Below, piece by piece: positions 62,374-64,000 of a stretch of DNA of 64,000 nt. Every line of letters begins with the position of its first letter. Position 1 is the first letter of the stretch. The stretch comes from Mactromeris polynyma (lineage: Eukaryota; Mollusca; Bivalvia; Venerida; Mactridae): contig JASFXZ010000027.1 in NCBI GenBank assembly GCA_032209605.1, positions 6,901,372-6,965,371 on the forward strand. Direction: 5' to 3'. Both the position numbers and the translations under genes were made by a program. The notes under the pieces were generated by a model that saw only the letters and a program-made list of their open reading frames with translations, was not told the DNA's origin and did no database searches.

Positions 62374-62890
62374 CTCTAGCTCTGTATCAGTCGTAAAATT
62401 AATTCGTCTTCACTAATGTTTGTAGCACGACTTAGAATATTTCCGTTATGCGTCCCTATTCGAGCGCCGTCCAAAAAGTTCAGACTCCGAAAAATTGAAT
62501 CGTTTTAAACTTTACGGTAACCAGGGCTAGTAGGTCCCTGCGGTAACTGAACAATACAAACACTTCTTATAGTGGAAGTGCTGTCATTCTTAAGAACTCT
62601 TCCGAGCATATCTGATTTTAGGACTACGTAAGTTGATTCTATAAATATCTGTATATATTGAGATGATTATATTTGACTAGATTGTTATGCGTTTTCATAA
62701 GATTTTCTTTCTCAAATAGAGCTAATATTCCAATCAGATTTTATCTGTTAATGATTTGCTGTCATGTGTGTATATATAATGCTTAAAACGACATACAGTT
62801 TCGGGTGGAAATGTCGATGTGGCTTAAGAATACATTATTATATTTGCATTTCGCAAATAAACTCAAAGATAAAACGTACTTGTCCCAGCA
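62374..62890 (-). promoter_or_regulatory. Putative PNP promoter and 5' UTR
   Basis: Sequence upstream of the PNP start codon up to the 52-bp array. It contains a few CpG sites (CGAGCGCCGTC near 62461-62471) but no clear TATA box. Assigned by position only. Confidence 0.4.
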
Positions 62891-62898
62891 ACAATCAG

Positions 62899-64000
62899 TA
62901 CTACAAGAGTGAAACACAGTAAGCTCTCTATACCATCTACATCAACGTCTTACTACAAGAGTGAAACACGGTAAGCTCTCTATACCATCTACATCAACGT
63001 CTTACTACAAGAGTGAAACACGGTAAGCTCTCTATACCATCTACATCAACGTCTTACTACAAGAGTGAAACACGGTAAGCTCTCTATACCATCTACATCA
63101 ACGTCTTACTACAAGAGTGAAACACGGTAAGCTCTCTATACCATCTACATCAACGTCTTACTACAAGAGTGAAACACGATAAGCTCTCTATACCATCTAC
63201 ATCAACGTCTTACTACAAGAGTGAAACACGGTAAGCTCTCTATACCATCTACATCAACGTCTTACTACAAGAGTGAAACACGGTAAGCTCTCTATACCAT
63301 CTACATCAACGTCTTACTACAAGAGTGAAACACGGTAAGCTCTCTATACCATCTACATCAACGTCTTACTACAAGAGTGAAACACGGTAAGCTCTCTATA
63401 CCATCTACATCAACGTCTTACTACAAGAGTGAAACACGGTAAGCTCTCTATACCATCTACATCAACGTCTTACTACAAGAGTGAAACACGGTAAGCTCTC
63501 TATACCATCTACATCAACGTCTTACTACAAGAGTGAAACACAGTAAGCTCTCTATCCCATCTACATCAACATATCTTACTACAAGAGTGAAACACAGTAA
63601 GCTCTCTATACCATCAACATCAACGTCTTACTACAAGAGTGAAACACGGTAAGCTCTCTATACCATCTACATCAACGTCTTACTACAAGAGTGAAACACG
63701 ATAAGCTCTCTATACCATCTACATCAACGTCTTACTACAAGAGTGAAACACGGTAAGCTCTCTATACCATCTACATCAACGTCTTACTACAAGAGTGAAA
63801 CACGGTAAGCTCTCTATACCATCTACATCAACGTCTTACTACAAGAGTGAAACACGGTAAGCTCTCTATACCATCTACATCAACGTCTTACTACAAGAGT
63901 GAAACACGGTAAGCTCTCTATACCATCTACATCAACGTCTTACTGCAAGAGTGAAACACAGTAAGCTCTCTATCCCATCTACATCAACATATCTTACTAC
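62899..64000. repeat. 52-bp satellite array, at least 21 copies, runs off the window
   Basis: Unit reads TACTACAAGAGTGAAACACG, GTAAGCTCTCTATACCATCT, ACATCAACGTCT. Spacing is 52 bp (62899, 62951, 63003 and so on). Two units near 63560 and 63980 share the same variant (CTATCCCATC plus a 3-bp ATA insertion), suggesting block duplication of about eight units. Begins about 0.5 kb upstream of the PNP start codon. Confidence 0.95.

Noticed and set aside
62899..64000. CRISPR array
   Set aside because: Regular spacing, but whole units are identical with no unique spacers, and the genome is eukaryotic. The same applies to the other arrays.

Overview
The window is nuclear DNA of an animal. It is AT-rich, its genes are split by GT-AG introns, and it is dense in short inverted-repeat transposons (MITE-like), tRNA-derived SINE-like elements and minisatellites. 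This style suits a mollusc, probably a bivalve, but that is inference; the species cannot be named from sequence alone. Three protein genes can be reconstructed exon by exon.

(1) LONP2, the peroxisomal Lon protease, lies on the minus strand (3848-17534). It has 17 coding exons, 2541 nt and 846 aa, all exon phases join, and it ends in the peroxisomal import signal SKL. (2) A divergently transcribed F-box/leucine-rich-repeat gene resembling FBXL9/LRRC29 lies on the plus strand (17746-20805). It has two coding exons and 636 aa, and its ATG is only 211 bp from that of LONP2, so the two probably share a bidirectional promoter. (3) PNP, purine nucleoside phosphorylase, lies on the minus strand (30650-62373). 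It has 6 coding exons, 900 nt and 299 aa. Its first coding exon (62312-62373) is separated from the second (37484-37653) by a 24.7 kb intron.

Layout: 1-3847 is gene-free sequence and probable LONP2 3' UTR; 3848-17534 LONP2; 17535-17745 shared promoter; 17746-20805 FBXL gene; 20806-30649 the convergent 3' flanks of FBXL and PNP, with several MITEs; 30650-62373 PNP; 62374-64000 PNP 5' flank and a 52-bp satellite that runs off the window.

The most unusual feature is the PNP locus. Seven substantial tandem arrays lie in its introns and an eighth lies about 0.5 kb upstream, together roughly 13 kb. The largest is a 7.49 kb array of 192 units of 39 bp in intron 1. Its length is a multiple of three, so it forms a 2515-codon open frame (unit [13 protein letters not shown]). 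Variation is mostly amino-acid-changing and sits largely at former CpG sites, so I read it as a methylated minisatellite, not a gene. Several arrays can be traced to a founder: an 18-bp array grew inside a SINE-like element whose unexpanded relative sits in a LONP2 intron, a 37-bp array sits inside a MITE, and another 37-bp array appears to amplify the polypyrimidine region next to a PNP splice acceptor.

LONP2 (peroxisomal protein quality control), the F-box gene (ubiquitin-ligase substrate adaptor) and PNP (purine salvage) are housekeeping genes. Nothing in the sequence links them in one pathway.
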